Assembly (NCBI GenBank): GCA_905147135.1
Contig: LR990041.1
Location: forward strand, 23,667,712 to 23,731,711
Direction of reading: 5' to 3'
DNA: 64,000 nucleotides
From: Blastobasis lacticolella
Taxonomy: Eukaryota; Arthropoda; Insecta; Lepidoptera; Blastobasidae
The notes beneath the pieces were generated by a model. That model did no database searches. It was given only the letters and a program-made list of their open reading frames with translations, and was not told the DNA's origin. The position numbers were made by a program, and so were the translations under genes. Below are positions 20,860 through 31,140 of the stretch, piece after piece. How positions within the stretch are numbered: position 1 is the stretch's first letter; every line of letters starts with the position of its first letter.

Positions 20860-23805
20860 ATGTCTTCTGACAATATTGCAGATGATTATTTTCACTCTTG
20901 CTCTTCCGACGAGTATGAAGGTGCTCTTGATGTTTCTTCCGATATTGATATTAGCATTATTCCACTCAGTGCCCAGCTTCAGTCGGTGCTCGACAAAAAG
21001 TGCCTTAAGCTCGCTCATATAAATGCGCAAAGTGTAGTTGGTCATTATACTGACCTCCTGGCCACCTTTAGTGATCAGTGTGTCGATGGGATATTAATCT
21101 CTGAATCCTGGCTAAAGCCATCTCTACCCTCGACACTCTGTTCTCTCCCCGGATATAGGCTGCTGCGTAATGACAGGACGGGTGCTGGGGCTGGTGGGGT
21201 GTGTATCTACCTTCGCGAGAATATCCCTTATACTATCATTGACCAATCCTCGAGTGCGGTGCCACACGTTGCTTGCCTTGAGTACTTGCTCGTAGAGGTT
21301 AGGCTTAACCACACAAAAATTCTTTTAGGTGCTCTATACTGCCCCAACGACAAAATTAATTATTTTTCTTCTCTAGAAAGCTCTCTAGCTGCTCACCGTG
21401 CGGATTATGAACACATCATATTAATGGGGGACTTGAATACATGTCAATTGAAAAATGACAGCAGGTCTTGTAGCTTACAAGAGGTTATTACTGCTCTTGA
21501 CATGAAGATTTTACCTTTAAATGCAACACATTTTGCTCCACATTCAAGGCCATCTTTACTTGACTTGGTGATCGTCTCTAAAGATAATTTGGTTACCTCG
21601 CATGGACAGATGGCCGCCCCATTTTCGTACCATGACCTCATCCATGTCTCTTACAAAGTGCGCCCTCCCAAATGCAAACCCAAAGTAGTCCATCGTCGGA
21701 ATTTCCACGACATGGATGTGGATCGCTTAAGGGAGGATGCAGAAAACCTAGACTGGTCACCCTTGTACGCTGCGGACTCTGTCGATGAAAAGGTGTCTAT
21801 ATTTAACACGTTAATTTTGGACCTCTTTGATGTGCATGCTCCCCTGCGTCTTGTTCGTTTGAAGCATCTGCCCGCGCCATGGCTCTCAACTCATATCAAA
21901 ACTTTGATGCTAAAGCGAGACAGAGCTAAATTAAAGTACCGAAAATGCCGTACCGAGGTCAACCTACTTGCCTATAAAACTATTCGCAACATTTGCAATC
22001 GTAAGTGCAGGGACGCTAAACGTCAATACGTTCATGCCAGCTTGGAGAATGCCTCGTCCAGCCGTACCTGGCATTTTCTACGATCACTCGGCGTGGGAGG
22101 GGCTGTGAGGGGGGACCGTGAGGCGCTAGACCTGGACGATCTAAACCAGCATTTTACGACGCCGCCTGTCACGCTGGATTCCGTTACTAAATCAAGTTCT
22201 CTTCAGTTTCTTTCAGATCTGCCTCTTCCAAAGTGTGAGTCATTCAAGTTTAACGACCTAACGGAGTCTAGTGTCAGGAAGAGTCTTCTGGAAATTTCAA
22301 CTGGAGCGGTCGGTAGCGATGGCTTGAGTCGTCAAATGTTGCTCCCCATCGTAGATTTTATAATTAGAGCTTTAACACATCTCTTAAACTTTTCTCTCGA
22401 GAGTAATGTCTTTCCTGGAGCGTGGAAATTAGCACATGTGATCCCTCTCCCAAAGAAACCCAATCCCATTTCTGCTTCCGATTACCGCCCAATCTCCATA
22501 CTCCCTGTCCTTTCCAAGTTACTGGAAAGTGCTGTTCATAAACAGCTCTATGATTTTCTCTACAAGAATGGCCTTCTCAGCACTTACCAGTCAGGCTTCC
22601 GTCCCTATCATAGCACAGTGAGTGCACTGCTGAATGTCACTGATGACATCCGTTTTGCTATGGACAACAAACAGCTAACGGTGGTCACTCTGCTTGACTT
22701 CAGTAGTGCATTCAACTCTGTTGATTTTGATGTACTCCTCGGTATCCTCAGATCGACGGGTATTTCCGACAATGCCATTTCATGGTTTGAGTCCTACCTC
22801 CGAGGCCGAGGACAGTGTGTGAAGACGGAGGAATCTTCGTCGGCCTGGTGTGATCTTGTAGCTGGTGTCCCGCAGGGAGGAGTTCTGTCTCCGCTTCTTT
22901 TCTCTATTTTTATTAACCAGGTGACTAAAGTTTTACATTGTCCATTTCATCTTTACGCTGATGATCTCCAAATTTACACGCACTTTTCGGTCTCTGAGGC
23001 CTCAAATGCCATCGACAAAGTCAATGCCGACTTGACGGCGGTGCGGAGGTGGGCTGAGTCCTTTGGTCTACTGGTCAACCCGTCAAAGTCTCAGGCCATT
23101 ATTGTCGGTAGCAGTCGTTTGAGGGGTGCTTCGGCGGAGTGCATGCCTCCAGTTTCTTATGACGGCATTGTAATTCCCTACACAAATAAAACTCGCAACC
23201 TGGGTCTCATCATGGACTCCAATTTGTCTTGGTCTTCACACATCAATGACATCAGTAGACGTATGCACTTTACCTACCACTCTCTGCGGCGGCTTCAGTA
23301 CTTTCTCCCGTGCAAGACCAAGGTTATGCTTGCTCAATCTCTTCTCCTGCCGCTTTTGGACTATGCGGACGTATGTTTCTTGGACGCCACTGAAGAACTG
23401 ACCAATAAATTGGAACGCCTTCAGAATCTAGCAATCAGATTTGTATTTGGCTTGCGAAAGTATGATCATGTTTCTGAATATCGCTCACGACTGAAGTGGC
23501 TTCCAATTAGACAACGTAGAAACCTCCACATCCTTACGTTCCTTTATAAAACTTTAGGGAATCCTTCTTTTCCGGAATATATCCGGTCCCGTTTTCGCCT
23601 CCTGCCCGCTCCTTCCCGCTCCAGGCGTGAAAACGTTATCAGACCACTGGAAGTTCCTCACTGTAACTCCAACTTCTTTTTCAAGTCGTTTACTGTTGAA
23701 GCGGCGCGACTGTGGAATGACTTGCCAGCTAATATTAGGGACAGTCAAACAGTTGGTACTTTTAAGTCAAGACTAAAAGAGCATCTTTTATCATCTCTTG
23801 ATTAG
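20860..23805 (+). CDS. LINE ORF2: AP-like endonuclease and reverse transcriptase, 981 aa, intact
   Basis: The protein cuts target DNA and copies the element RNA at the nick. The endonuclease spans about residues 49-262: N55 (AHINAQS), E82 (ISESWL), D191 and N193 (GDLN), D235 (LLDLV), H258 (YHDL). The RT spans about 515-790: RPISILPVLSKLLES near 543, SGFRPYHST near 578, D613 in LLDFSSAF, GVPQGGVLSPL near 669, and YADD at 699-702. A C-terminal region follows with no zinc knuckle that I can see; near the end is AARLWNDLP. The reading frame is unbroken from Met 20860 to the stop at 23805. Confidence 0.93.
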   Translation: MSSDNIADDYFHSCSSDEYEGALDVSSDIDISIIPLSAQLQSVLDKKCLKLAHINAQSVVGHYTDLLATFSDQCVDGILISESWLKPSLPSTLCSLPGYRLLRNDRTGAGAGGVCIYLRENIPYTIIDQSSSAVPHVACLEYLLVEVRLNHTKILLGALYCPNDKINYFSSLESSLAAHRADYEHIILMGDLNTCQLKNDSRSCSLQEVITALDMKILPLNATHFAPHSRPSLLDLVIVSKDNLVTSHGQMAAPFSYHDLIHVSYKVRPPKCKPKVVHRRNFHDMDVDRLREDAENLDWSPLYAADSVDEKVSIFNTLILDLFDVHAPLRLVRLKHLPAPWLSTHIKTLMLKRDRAKLKYRKCRTEVNLLAYKTIRNICNRKCRDAKRQYVHASLENASSSRTWHFLRSLGVGGAVRGDREALDLDDLNQHFTTPPVTLDSVTKSSSLQFLSDLPLPKCESFKFNDLTESSVRKSLLEISTGAVGSDGLSRQMLLPIVDFIIRALTHLLNFSLESNVFPGAWKLAHVIPLPKKPNPISASDYRPISILPVLSKLLESAVHKQLYDFLYKNGLLSTYQSGFRPYHSTVSALLNVTDDIRFAMDNKQLTVVTLLDFSSAFNSVDFDVLLGILRSTGISDNAISWFESYLRGRGQCVKTEESSSAWCDLVAGVPQGGVLSPLLFSIFINQVTKVLHCPFHLYADDLQIYTHFSVSEASNAIDKVNADLTAVRRWAESFGLLVNPSKSQAIIVGSSRLRGASAECMPPVSYDGIVIPYTNKTRNLGLIMDSNLSWSSHINDISRRMHFTYHSLRRLQYFLPCKTKVMLAQSLLLPLLDYADVCFLDATEELTNKLERLQNLAIRFVFGLRKYDHVSEYRSRLKWLPIRQRRNLHILTFLYKTLGNPSFPEYIRSRFRLLPAPSRSRRENVIRPLEVPHCNSNFFFKSFTVEAARLWNDLPANIRDSQTVGTFKSRLKEHLLSSLD

Positions 23806-24104
23806 CTTTATAGAATATTTATAATATATATATATTTATATAGTATATTATATATTATTATAGGTATTTATGTATAATAGGTAGGTACTTATATAACGTA
23901 GCTTATTTAGAAAGGTAGTGCACTTTATTTATTGCTTTCCCGCTTATTGCTTTTCTCCACACCCGGTAGGGTTGGCTGGAAGAGATCTCTTACAGAGATA
24001 AGCCCACCTTTGTGAACAACCGTTTATAATTATTGTTTTTTTTTGTAACTTGTTTTCATGTGCAATAAAGTATATATATATATATACTTTTGTAATTTTC
24101 TATT
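23806..24104 (+). other. 3' untranslated region of the intact LINE
   Basis: AT-rich sequence with TATATAT runs, the phrase ACCCGGTAGGGTTGGCTGG, and an AATAAA signal at about 24065 followed by a (TA)n tail. No gene. Confidence 0.6.
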
Positions 24105-24475
24105 GGGACCTCGTAGGGATCCGAGCGGTTAGAGTCTCCGACTCATAAAAGAGAGGTACCGGGTTCGAATCCCGCCGCGCCCATGTACCAATGACTCTTT
24201 TCCGAGTTATGTACATTGGTTGAATACTAACCAATGCTCTTACGGCGAGAGCCTACACCTCTTTCATCGTGATGAAATATGCATATTCAGGGGACTGAAT
24301 GTGTAACCGTGATCCAATTTGGTCAGGTGCCCCTGGTAGCAGGGTCTGGAGCATGGAGGTCATCGCTCCACTGCAATTACCTGATCTGCCAAATTTAGGA
24401 GCATGGTCAAGGCGAACCGCAGGCCCTCGTGCGCGAGAGTACAATTGGGCCATTGACACCAAGATTATTATTTTC
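24105..24475 (+). mobile_element. tRNA-derived SINE, family B, near full length
   Basis: A head with A box (GAGCGGTTAGAGTC) and B box (GGTTCGAATCC) is followed by a body with GACTCTTTTCCGAGTTATGT, a middle TGATCCAATTTGGTCAGG and a 3' half shared with 13608-13752, 32083-32440 and 34038-34325. The tail is ATT-rich. It lies directly behind the intact LINE. Confidence 0.85.
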
Positions 24476-24489
24476 TTCTGAAATTCTCT

Positions 24490-24528
24490 ATTGAAACCAT
24501 GGACTTACTACAAGTCCATGATTGAAAC
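24490..24528. repeat. Probable excision footprint of a P-like element
   Basis: An 8-bp direct repeat ATTGAAAC (24490-24497 and 24521-24528) encloses a 23-bp insert with ends CATGGACTT and AAGTCCATG around ACTAC. The left 14 bases equal the terminal inverted repeat of the foldback element at 52106-53220, which also has an 8-bp duplication. This is what remains if most of such an element was lost and only its tips stayed. Confidence 0.65.
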
Positions 24529-24529
24529 G

Positions 24530-24903
24530 AACTTAAATATATCTGTCTAATCATTGCTTTGTCACCAATAGGTATCTCAGTAAGGTATGTATCGGAATTC
24601 GATTAATCTGTTAATTATTTCCTAATGGACGTATGATAACAAAAATGACAGTCGTACAGATTTTTAACTTTAATTACACATTAAACAACTACCTACATAA
24701 TTTACATTGGTAACAGAATTATAAAATACAAAATATTACAAAAACAACACAAACCCTTATATGAACTAATTGAACACAAATAAATTAATTAAACACTAAC
24801 AAATAAAATAAAGTAAATCGTTTTTTAGGGTTCCGTACATAAAAATAAAAATGCGATTTTTTCGTACATGACATATTATATCACGGTAAGTACCTAGTCA
24901 TTG
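24530..24903. other. Region 3' of gene A
   Basis: AT-rich, no open frame. It lies just downstream of the gene A stop and probably includes its 3' untranslated region, but I see no clear minus-strand AATAAA. Confidence 0.4.
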
Positions 24904-25585
24904 TTACTTGCCCGCATGTATATCATGTACGTACTTTGTCCAATGCTCCATTTCGAGGTCCCATCCGTAAAGCATCGGATGCATTGTGAACTGTACATCA
25001 GGTTTCCGCTTAGGGGTGGCCGTGGCCTGTTCTAGGAAGCCTTCTTCTTTCAATTTCTTCCATAAATCGACTTTGCGTTGTTTTTTCTTCTTAGTTGGTT
25101 TCGTTTTAGTTCTCCTACTACGTGTTGTAGTAGTGATTCTAGTAGTCGCAACCCTAGTAGTAGTACTTCTTGGAGTTGTAGCCCTAGTAGTTGTTGTCGT
25201 TGTAGTAGTTGTCGTTGTTGTTTCATCAGGAATTTCATCCAAATAGGAGGATTCGCTCGTCATCGTTGCCGACGACGATATTGACAATGGTGGTAGAGTT
25301 GCAATAGTGGTCGTTCCTTTCGTTGTTGGTTGTATCGGTTCTTCGTATTCAGAAGAAGATGATGGAGATTCAGATGAGGAAGGAAGCGACACTTTACCAA
25401 CACCAGCTTCATCTGTTTCAGGAAACTCAATATATGTTTCATACTCAGAAGAAGAAGAAGGAGTAGGGGCTGGCGTTGTTGTCGTCGTTGTTGTTGTCGT
25501 TGTCGTTGTCGTCGTCGTAGTAGTCGTTTTACTTGGCTTTGTACGCTTTGTTCTTGGTGTCGTCGTCGTAGTCGTCGTGGTCGTG

Positions 25586-25620
<35 letters not shown>

Positions 25621-25643
25621 TCTCTTAGTCCGTGTCCGTTTTA

Positions 25644-25677
<34 letters not shown>

Positions 25678-25741
25678 TTTCGTCCGCTTAGTCGTAGTCC
25701 GCTTAGTCCTTGTTCGCCTAGTCGTCGTTGTCGTCGTCGTT

Positions 25742-25779
<38 letters not shown>

Positions 25780-28700
25780 ACTCCGCTTAGTCCTTTTTCG
25801 CTTCGTCGTGGTCGTCGTCGTCGTCGTCGTGGTCGTTGTTGTAGTCGTCGTTGTCGTTGTCGTCGTCGTTGTTGTCGTCGTGGTAGTCGTCGTGGTCGTC
25901 GTGGTCGTCGTGGTCGTCGTCGTCGTCGTCGTGGTCGTCGTCGTCGTCGTCGTCGTCGTCGTTGTTGGCTCTGGCTCTGGTGTCGTCGTCTCTGGAGATT
26001 CATAGTAAATGTCTGAACTTTCCGAACTTTTCGGTGTTTCTTGCGGTTCTTCTTCTACTGATTCTTCCTCCGTCTCGGATTCCTCTTCAGGTTCTTCTGT
26101 TGTTGTTGTTGGTTCGGTCTAATAGATAAGAAAAATGAGATACTGGTAGTACGACCCTGTCAAGCCTGAGAAGTCCGCCGGAATAAGTACCATACCTTTA
26201 TCTTTTGCTGCTTCTAAGCAAGAATGATTGTATTATTGTGCATAAAATAGTTGGGAAGGACTCCGTCAGTCCTGGAATGGCGGCCTGGAAGAGTACTATT
26301 GATTTTTTTTGTTCTACTCTCAAGAATAAAAAAATAATACGTGTGGATATAAATTATTTGAATGATTTGATGCTTCGCGGTGACAAACGAGTAGACAGCC
26401 CACATGATGGTAAGCGGTAACTGTCGTCTATATCTATGATTCATGCATTAAGGTTACACGAAACCAAAATGCAACCTATGGGGTTGCATTTTGGTTTCGA
26501 CCGGAACACAATAATGCAAGCATTGTTGCTTGGCGGCAGAAATTCTTAAGGCGGTGGTACTTGCCCAGGCGTACTCCTCAGGCTTAGTAGAGCCCTACCA
26601 CCTGATTAAATAGGTCTGGCTTCCTACTCCTATTGGTCTCCTTCGCTCGGTGTTTGGCATCCTTAGTTACATCCTTAGTCCAGTTTGTTGGCAAGCATGT
26701 CATTTTTAACGACATTAAGCTTCTTGGGCCTCTCCTTCCCGTGCCTGGCGGGGGTGGGATGGCAGACATTTGTTCCTAACGTTTATACATAGACCCACGA
26801 AGGAGAAATTCAAAGCGCTTTTCTAGTAGAACAGCGGTCCCTGGTTGGCAGATTTACCGCTAGCGGCTTAGCCGGGATACATCGTTAGAATTAGGAGACC
26901 ACTAACCGTTGTTGTAGTCGTAGTGGTAGTTCTGGCCATTTTAGTCGTGGGTAATATATCCGCATATTTCCTTGGTAACTGACTGAACAATCGCCTTATA
27001 TGGTTTATTTCGAACCACATCTTCTCACACCATTCCACACGTAGGATAGCAATTCCCACATTGTCTGCTTTGAACCTCTTAGATCTCTTCAATAATTCGA
27101 CCATGTATCTGTACCTGAAAGGAGCAGTTGACTCTAGTAAGTATCGAGTAAAGGAAATATGGCATCGCGTGGGTGATGCCCCTGGTATTGCAAACGTTCA
27201 TAGGCTGCGGTGACTGCTTTCCGTCAGGCAGACCGTATGCTTGTTTGCCACCTTGGTATTATAAAATATATATATATATATATATATAATAAAATGCCAC
27301 TAACTAACTACTACACTACTAACTAATAAAGAACTTGACGGAAAAAAAAACTGACATGGCCCTATTGTAAAATTAGAATAATGACGTTTCAGAAAAAGAC
27401 CTAGCACCCTTCTTCAACGAAATGTGGTTCTTGTCAAATGTGTCAACATTTGACGTAGTAGACGTTGACACCAAAGTTAGACAGTATAAACCGACAAATT
27501 TTAAATGGTGTTCAATAACGAAGGCGGCTTATTATGGTTGTAAAATACCCAATAGCGTCGTATAATATTTCCTCTACATAGTTTATTATTGCCAGTAAAA
27601 TAAATGTAGTGTACTCGTTTTACCGCAATCTGTCAAAATAACCTGAAGTCGTGGTACATAATTAGCCGTCACCCATGCTATCTGACATACTACAGACATA
27701 GAAATTGGTTTCTGAATGACGTTTAAGAAATTTCATTGGCTTTGCTAGCGTTATATTAAAACTATGATCAAACTATAGCTTTGTATGAAGCGCGCTCGAT
27801 TAACACTCATCTTAATAAAATTGCTGTGTAATTTTTTTTTAATAAACTAACCTTTCAATTAATTCTCCGGAAACATAGCCCACTTCAAAGAAATACGAGT
27901 CCTCGTAAGACCACCGAATGTCGCGTAAGTCTTCCATTAAGAATCTTTGTAAGTTCTCTTCCAATCCAATCTGCAGAGCAAGCACAAATACATCAGAAAT
28001 GCAAATTGTAAATTACCTTTTCCTGGGAACTCTATCAGCGCAGTTGCAATATTAAAGGCCTTAGTTAAAACATATCAGTCTGGTAAGTTATTGTGCGACT
28101 AAAATAAAATTGTATCATTACTTCATAATATAAGTAAAGGATTATAGTTTTAGTTTGGCAGTATATTACTTTATCAGGAAGATAAATTTTATCTGAGGAT
28201 TGAAAAATCGGCCCTTAGTCTTGAATATGCATAATAAAGGTTGCACATCGTCATATACAACACAAGAGCATAAGTGCATGACCATCTGAAGAATAATTTT
28301 CCATGCAGCTGTTAAAATGATATGGTCGTGCGATGTGATGTAAAATATTAACAAGTATAAAATTTTCTAGTCGTAGTATACGAGACACAGACACAAAGAA
28401 ATTGGACATAGAGGCAAAGCACAGACGTGAAGATACTATTTTTTAATATTTTAAGTTCACAGTCTTATACGATGGTGGCGCCCTCAATATTTTTTACGAC
28501 TTTCTTGCCAGACTATAATAACGCCTTAACACAAGACTCGGTCGCTATATTACGGGCACAAACCTCTTCGGTTTACGTAATTCCAGAAGTGGAAGTTTGT
28601 AAATAGTGATAATAAAAAATTATTAAAAACATCTCAAAAATAAAAACGTATTCTGACAAAATGACATGACATGCATATGGTATACTCCATGGTACCATGA

Positions 28701-30123
28701 ATTTAAAGTTACCCAGTAGACCTAGGTACTCACACGTATCAATTGCTGTAGTCTGATCCTCACGCGCTTGCCGGCGGGGACCGGAGCGAAGTCTATCACG
28801 GCAGTCGTTGCCGTGGCGGGTCCCCACCACGACTCTACGTGTACCACTGTAATAAAATAAATAATAAGTAAATATTCGTGGACAAATTCACACAGAGCCA
28901 TGTAGCCCCAAACTAAGCAAAGCTTGTACTATGGGTGCTAGATAACTGATATACTACTTAAATACTTTTTAAAATACGTACTTATTATACATAGAACACC
29001 CAGACCCGTAACAGAAATTAAAATTCATCATTTCAATTTCTACCCGGCCGGGAATCGAACCCGGGACCTCTTGCGTGGCAGACCTGTTGACCATTGAAAC
29101 ACTCAGGTCGTCACTGAAACATAAACAGCATTTAGACTGGTTCTATCATCACACAATATCACGTCATACGCAACATGTAACCGCATACTGCTGGTGTAGA
29201 ACCTCCTACATGTTTTTTTATACCTCTAAGGTGGCAAATGAGCTTACGGCCCGCCTGATTTTAAGCAGTCACCGCAGCCAATGGACGTTTGCAATACCAG
29301 GGGCATCACCCACGTAAAAACCTTTTCACCCCTTTCTTGAAGAATTCCATGTTGTACTCTCCAGGGAAAACCTCTCCAGGTAGTTCATTCCACAACCTTA
29401 GTGTGCGTGGGAGAAAGTTCCTTTGGAACCGCACAGTTCGCGACCAATTTGGCTCCAAGTTGTGAGGATGAACTCCATGTCGTTGGCGAGCGGTGCGATG
29501 TAGAATGAGTTTACCATAATCTCCACGCATATCGATACTATGGTGCCACTTTGGGCACCCGATTTTTTTACTCTAGTAGAGGAAGAAAACGGACCGGCAG
29601 ATGGTAAATGGTCACCGCCGCCCTGGGGAATCATCTAATTATTTCCTGGATATGTGGGCATATATTTAACAATTATATAATATGCGCCGTGGATCTTCCA
29701 GCTATCCGAACTAGCCGCTTTGGTTCAACTTTTATAATGCGTACGGCTACGGTACGAATACGTTGATCACTATAATCACGTTTTCAAGAGTAGAGTGAAT
29801 TAGTTGTTCCTAGACAGGCATGCTGTGTCTTCGGCCGCATCATCATTTACCATCAGGTGAGATGGCGGTCAAATTTCGGTTTAGTCTGATAAAAAAGCAC
29901 CTAAAGCTGACCTCTTCTCAGTAAGCATGCATGAAACAAACAAGATCGTCGAGCTTATTTGTTTCATCTGAAGTCCTATACTTAAGAATAAAAAACAAAA
30001 ATAAATTACCAAATATTGGCCAAAATAAAGTTTTCGGGAAATATCACTATGTTGTGCGTAAGTTTATTGAGACTTACCCAGCATGGAAAGAACTATAGCG
30101 AGTGCCGCACGTAGCAACTCCAT
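24904..30123 (-). CDS. Gene A: secreted Thr-rich protein, 566 aa, five exons (new family)
   Basis: Exons: 30123-30078, 28846-28734, 27970-27852, 27114-26907, 26118-24904. Donors are GTAAGT, GTGAGT, GTTAGT and GTTAGT; acceptors follow pyrimidine tracts; phases are 1,0,2,0. Exon 1 encodes a signal peptide (MELLRAALAIVLSML). Exons 2-4 form a compact conserved part with VHVESWW, YFFEVGY and MVELLKRSKRFK, and an aromatic-rich helix (VEWCEKMWFEI). Exon 5 has an acidic stretch (about residues 170-190), a long Thr tract broken by KRT/TKR groups (about 212-378), a Ser-rich part, a second Thr tract, a basic run near 490-510 and a conserved end: WKKL at 515, GFLEQAT, YGWDL at 546. It looks secreted and heavily O-glycosylated. 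Function unknown; gene B is its tandem paralog. Confidence 0.85.
25471..25970 (-). repeat. Threonine-coding trinucleotide tract in gene A
   Basis: On the minus strand this is mostly ACG with ACA and ACT codons, in frame throughout, interrupted by short basic groups such as TKRTKPSK, IKRTRTKR and RKRTKRS. The matching Val-rich plus-strand and Arg-rich minus-strand frames are artefacts of the repeat. Gene B lacks it, so the tract has expanded in A or shrunk in B. Confidence 0.9.
26360..26600. repeat. LINE 3'-end debris and hairpin in gene A intron 4
   Basis: It contains the phrase GACAGCCCACATGATGGTAAG, typical of lepidopteran LINE 3' ends, and a perfect 15-bp inverted repeat (26461-26475 and 26481-26495, arms AACCAAAATGCAACC) with a 5-nt loop. 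Non-coding for gene A. Confidence 0.5.
26590..26772 (-). mobile_element. RTE-like LINE C-terminal relic in gene A intron 4
   Basis: Related to 13753-13940 at DNA level (TTCCTACTCCTATTGGTCTC, then CTCTCCTTCCCGTGCC). On the minus strand GTGRRG and later TNWTKDVTKDAKHRAK are recognisable. It is degenerate. Confidence 0.55.
27165..27300 (+). mobile_element. LINE 3' end in gene A intron 3
   Basis: The phrase GGGTGATGCCCCTGGTATTG is followed by CGGTGACTGCTTTCCGTCAG and a (TA)n tail. The same segment in the other orientation lies at 29200-29300, so both are 5'-truncated copies of one LINE family. Confidence 0.6.
28862..29112 (-). mobile_element. SINE family A, full length, in gene A intron 1
   Basis: Head to tail on the minus strand: A-box region at about 29100, B box GGTTCGATTCC near 29060, body, CAAGCTTTGCTTAGTTTGGG near 28915, and an ATT-rich tail at 28862. 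It is transcribed in the same direction as the host gene. Confidence 0.85.
29200..29630 (-). mobile_element. 5'-truncated LINE, ORF2 C-terminus, in gene A intron 1
   Basis: The frame 29530-29306 reads RTVRFQRNFLPRTLRLWNEL, then FPGEYNMEFFKKGVKRFLRG. This is the typical C-terminal tail of a Jockey/R1-type ORF2 (R-F, then RLWN-LP, F-G, FK). The 3' untranslated part follows to 29200. Confidence 0.7.
29690..29890 (+). mobile_element. LINE 3'-end relic, family J, plus copy
   Basis: DNA and frames match the minus-strand relic at 30425-30795 in reverse: GTGGATCTTCCAGCTATCCG, then CTAGACAGGCATGCTG and ACCATCAGGTGAGATGG. Heavily decayed. It lies in intron 1 of gene A. Confidence 0.5.
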
Positions 30124-30424
30124 GTCATCAAATCCTCGTGCGTCTTAGCCGCAGACTTCTAAAAATAATTGAAAAAAGCATATAATTAGGTATATCTTTT
30201 CAGCGCATAAAACCGACGCCTAACACCAACTCGGGATTCGTTGGCGTTCTGCGAGTTTGTACAACTAACTAGTATTTTGATTCTCATTCAACTTTACGTG
30301 CGTTTGTTAATTCATCATTATTTTGTTACATAATGATATGATTTAGATAATATGGCTGACATGCCATACTATTGAAAGCGAGGCGTTCTTAACGCTAGGC
30401 GTCTTTTTTACGTAACACTAACCA

Positions 30425-30795
30425 GGCAATTGTCCGCAATCTCATCTGGTGGTAAGTAATGATGCGGCCGAAGATTGAGCGTGCCTGCCTAGGAACAGCC
30501 TATTCACTCTAGCCTTGAAGGCGTCCAGATAATAATGATCAGGAAAAACAATCGCAGGCAACGTGTTCCATTCCTTGGCTGTACGCATTATATAGGTTGA
30601 ATCAAAGCTGCTCGTGTGCATAGCTTGAAGATCCACGACAAAGGATGAAGAGTTCGCCGGGACTATGTTCAGAGGAATTAAAGACATGGTACAGCTTACC
30701 TGTGCTGAATAAGTGACAGCAAGAATTTGGCTTTCACGCCTTTGCTGTATGGTTTCAAGTAATATATTTCGTAAGATTGGATTCTTCGTATACAC
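30425..30795 (-). mobile_element. LINE ORF2 C-terminus relic, family J
   Basis: The frame 30795-30442 ends with AKEWNTLPAIVFPDHYYLDA, then FKARVNRLFLGRHAQSS. This is a LINE ORF2 tail (EWN-LP, FP, FK-RVN-LG). The same family has further 3' ends at 30958-31140, 48880-49060, 50262-50620, 54930-55180 and 63752-64000, all on the minus strand, and one plus-strand copy at 29690. Confidence 0.75.
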
Positions 30796-30957
30796 CTACT
30801 GTTATGTAGAACTTTCTCACTGTGAGTGATATAATTCACAATGTAACATCAATAAAACTTGCCAATTAACGCATTTTGCCTATAAATGAAACTAATTGAA
30901 CGAATTTCATAACGTGAATTAAGCAATTTGTGTTGGATAATCATTTTATGTTTTTCT

Positions 30958-31140
30958 TAGACTAGCCAGGCATTTAACCGCAATCGCACCAGATGGTAAG
31001 TGACGATGCGGCCGAAGATGGAGCATGCCAGTCCAGGAACAGCTTATTCACTCTAGCCTTGAAGCCTTCCAGGTTATAATGATCAGGGTACACACCAGCA
31101 GGTAACGCATTCCATTTCTTAGCCGGACTCATTATATCAT
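30958..31140 (-). mobile_element. LINE 3'-end relic, family J
   Basis: It shares AGCCTTGAAG, GATGCGGCCGAAGATGGAGC and TTATAATGATCAGGG with 30425-30720. It is too broken for a continuous frame. Confidence 0.65.

Larger units (their letters stand above)
19531..24090 (+). mobile_element. Structurally intact two-ORF LINE (CR1/L2/Jockey group)
   Basis: A non-LTR retrotransposon with a 5' region (about 19531-19716), intact ORF1, a 459-bp spacer, intact ORF2, and a 3' untranslated region ending at GTGCAATAAAGTATATATATA. Neither ORF has a stop or frameshift, and the endonuclease and RT catalytic residues are present. It could be a recent, possibly competent copy. I place it in the CR1/L2/Daphne/Jockey assemblage by the style of its EN and RT motifs, without deciding the clade. 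Confidence 0.85.

Noticed and set aside
25641..26003. Arg/Gln-rich minus-strand frame
   Set aside because: A second-frame reading of the same trinucleotide repeat, out of frame with exon 5 of gene A.
25307..26005. 232-codon plus-strand frame made mostly of valine
   Set aside because: It is the complement of the threonine tract in gene A exon 5. The minus-strand threonine frame is joined by good splice sites and conserved ends; the valine frame has none.
28573..28830. 85-codon minus-strand frame (and the similar one at 50618-50947)
   Set aside because: These cover exon 2 of genes A and B in the wrong frame and run into introns. The correct frame is fixed by phase and by conservation between A and B.
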